Origin: Proteromonas lacertae
Lineage: Eukaryota > Sar > Bigyra > Opalinata > Proteromonadidae
Length of the DNA: 64,000 bases
Assembly (NCBI GenBank): GCA_002245135.1
Contig: NGBS01000589.1
Location: 124,001-188,000 of the forward strand
Reading direction: 5' to 3'
In this document: in pieces, positions 62,901-64,000 of the stretch
Layout: each line of letters begins with the position of its first letter
How positions within the stretch are numbered: the stretch's first letter is position 1
Program-made: the position numbers and the translations under genes
The notes under the pieces: model-generated
Told to the model about the DNA's origin: nothing
Database searches by the model: none
The model's input: the letters and a program-made list of their open reading frames with translations, nothing else

Positions 62901-63860
62901 AAAGAAGAAGGAGATGAAGAAAAACAAGAAGAAGAAAATAAAAAAGAAGAGACAGCTCCAGAAGTAAAGAAAGATTGTTTAAGACAATACGAAGCTTCAA
63001 TTACATGTAATGGTAGAAATTACTCTAACACATATCCATACATTGTATATTCAGGAGAATTTACAGATATTTCTCCAAGATTTGGTCAGAAAGAAGGAGG
63101 AACACTTGTATCAATTATTCCTAATTCTCCAATATTACATGAATTAACACCAGAACAATCAGAGTTTATTAAAGTCACAATCAAGTCAAAAACACAAGAA
63201 GAAACTCTTCCAGCTGTATTTAATGTTGAAAAGCAATGTATTGAATTTACTACACCAAAATTAATTGAAATTGAACCACCTCCAGAAGCAGTTCAACCAA
63301 AAGGAAAAGCAGCTGAGAAAGCTAAACCTGATAAAGGAAAGAAAGGTAAAAAAGATGCTAAGAAAGAATCACCAAGAATGTCAGAAACTGCAACAGCTGC
63401 TGGTGAAGAAGTAACACCTGAACCTGAGATTATCGTCACTGATCCAATAATGAAATTGATTGTTTCATTAAATCAATATGAGAATATACAATTATCTGAT
63501 GAAATTGTTTATACATATTTACGTATATATAATTATTTATTATAAATAGCAATTCCCGAATTAGTAGCAGCAAAACCAAACACACTCAAACCAGATGGAA
63601 GTGTTAATTTCACAGGAAATGGATTTGTCCAATCAAAAGATATCAAATTTAAAATCGTTTCAGATTATCTATTAGAGCCTGTGTATGTAGATGGAACATG
63701 TTCTGATGATTGTAAGACAATTCAAGCAACATTCCCTGCACTTCCTCCACAACAAAACGATGATCCAAAATTGAAGAAATCCGGTTATCCAGCTAGAATA
63801 TCAGTTACATTAAATTTGCAAGAATATAGTAATGAAATTAATGTCACTATAAAGTTTTAA
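59913..63860 (+). CDS. RCC1-repeat protein with IPT/TIG-like domains
   Basis: About 1,250 aa in five exons. Residues about 1-340 form an RCC1-type propeller: LDEDGKLYSWGINKSGQLGHG, KTGGIYTWGRGFEGQTG, TEDGSLYTFGNNNLGQLGSG, TEGEVFGWGSN-FGQLG. Then comes an IPT/TIG-like repeat, ISEIVPSTGPLAGDSPIVLKGCGF, with further copies near SVIPGYISSEGGYLLNINGSGF (about 62550), ISPRFGQKEGGTLVSI (about 63070) and LKPDGSVNFTGNGF (about 63590). Between them lie Glu/Gln/Lys-rich low-complexity linkers (about 61260-61420, 62040-62400, 62780-62990). An intron at 61993-62034 is a multiple of three without stops, so a single-frame call would wrongly include hydrophobic residues there. A TCAAGCTT motif lies 39 bp upstream of the ATG. 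Function unknown; similar RCC1-IPT fusions occur in protists. Confidence 0.8.
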
Positions 63861-63943
63861 TTATTAATAATACATTCATTTATTGAACTTTTGTTAAGAA
63901 CAAGTATAAACAAATATACAAAATCAATAAACGATATAAATTA

Positions 63944-64000
63944 CTATTCTGATGGTTTTTCCGTTTTTCTCTTCTTCTTTTTCTCCGATCCTTCTTTATT
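63944..64000 (-). CDS. 3' end of a gene running off the window
   Basis: The minus strand reads NKEGSEKKKKRKTEKPSE and a TAG at 63944. The basic tail resembles nucleolar or ribosome-associated proteins, but 18 codons allow no identification. It is convergent with the RCC1-IPT gene, 83 bp away. Confidence 0.4.
   Translation of the reverse strand, partial: NKEGSEKKKKRKTEKPSE

Noticed and set aside
1-64000. tRNA or rRNA genes
   Set aside because: I found no cloverleaf-like sequence with A/B boxes and no conserved rRNA segments; short or divergent ones could be missed by eye.

Overview
The window is nuclear DNA from an AT-rich, gene-dense, intron-rich unicellular eukaryote. Almost every gene is cut by miniature introns of about 23-50 nt that usually begin GTAT and end in TAG. 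Reading frames were rebuilt by joining exons across them, and many of the joins restore family consensus exactly (for example SmD2, Rab11, FKBP and PTEN). TAA, TAG and TGA all act as stops. Asn, Asp, Lys-Asp and Gln/Glu homopolymer tracts are common. A protein with an axonemal dynein light-chain-like domain suggests the lineage builds, or once built, a motile cilium. Transmembrane TKL kinases, a PTEN homologue and large PA14/Ig-like receptors fit an amoeboid or flagellate protist. I cannot place it more precisely from sequence alone.

Layout. 1-9.9 kb holds housekeeping genes: a SEL1L/HRD3 ERAD adaptor, a kinesin, two Rab GTPases, a conserved unknown, SmD2, a coiled-coil (BLOC-1-like?) protein, TFIIF-beta and a DsbA/FrnE thiol oxidoreductase. 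10-15.7 kb holds a broken small gene, a coiled-coil protein, a CCCH/RanBP2 zinc-finger protein, EMC7, and a kinase whose TPR tail is an array of 141-bp exon-intron units. 15.71-16.87 kb is a non-autonomous hAT-type transposon with 8-bp target-site duplications. 17-26 kb holds NUBP1, an FKBP, a membrane pseudokinase-kinase, and an AXDND1-like ciliary protein. 26.5-32.8 kb is a giant PA14/Ig-like/sushi receptor interrupted by two in-frame TAA codons.

33-49.9 kb holds a methyltransferase-PPR fusion, a UFD1-zinc-finger protein, a SANT-PHD-EVE chromatin protein, a membrane-anchored GH85 ENGase, a TEX264-like protein, a pseudokinase-LRR protein and PTEN. 50-64 kb holds one giant helical-repeat gene (about 2,800 aa), an RCC1-IPT protein, and the 3' end of another gene at the edge.

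Shared logic. Several genes serve ER quality control (SEL1L, EMC7, UFD1-ZnF, ENGase, TEX264-like) and signalling or trafficking (Rabs, kinases, PTEN). They are interspersed, not operonic. Many genes are divergently paired across very short intergenic gaps (46-160 bp). A palindromic CAAGCTTG/AAGTTTGA motif recurs 14-70 bp upstream of start codons and may be a core promoter element. All boundaries are from reading the sequence by eye; no database search or splicing data were available.
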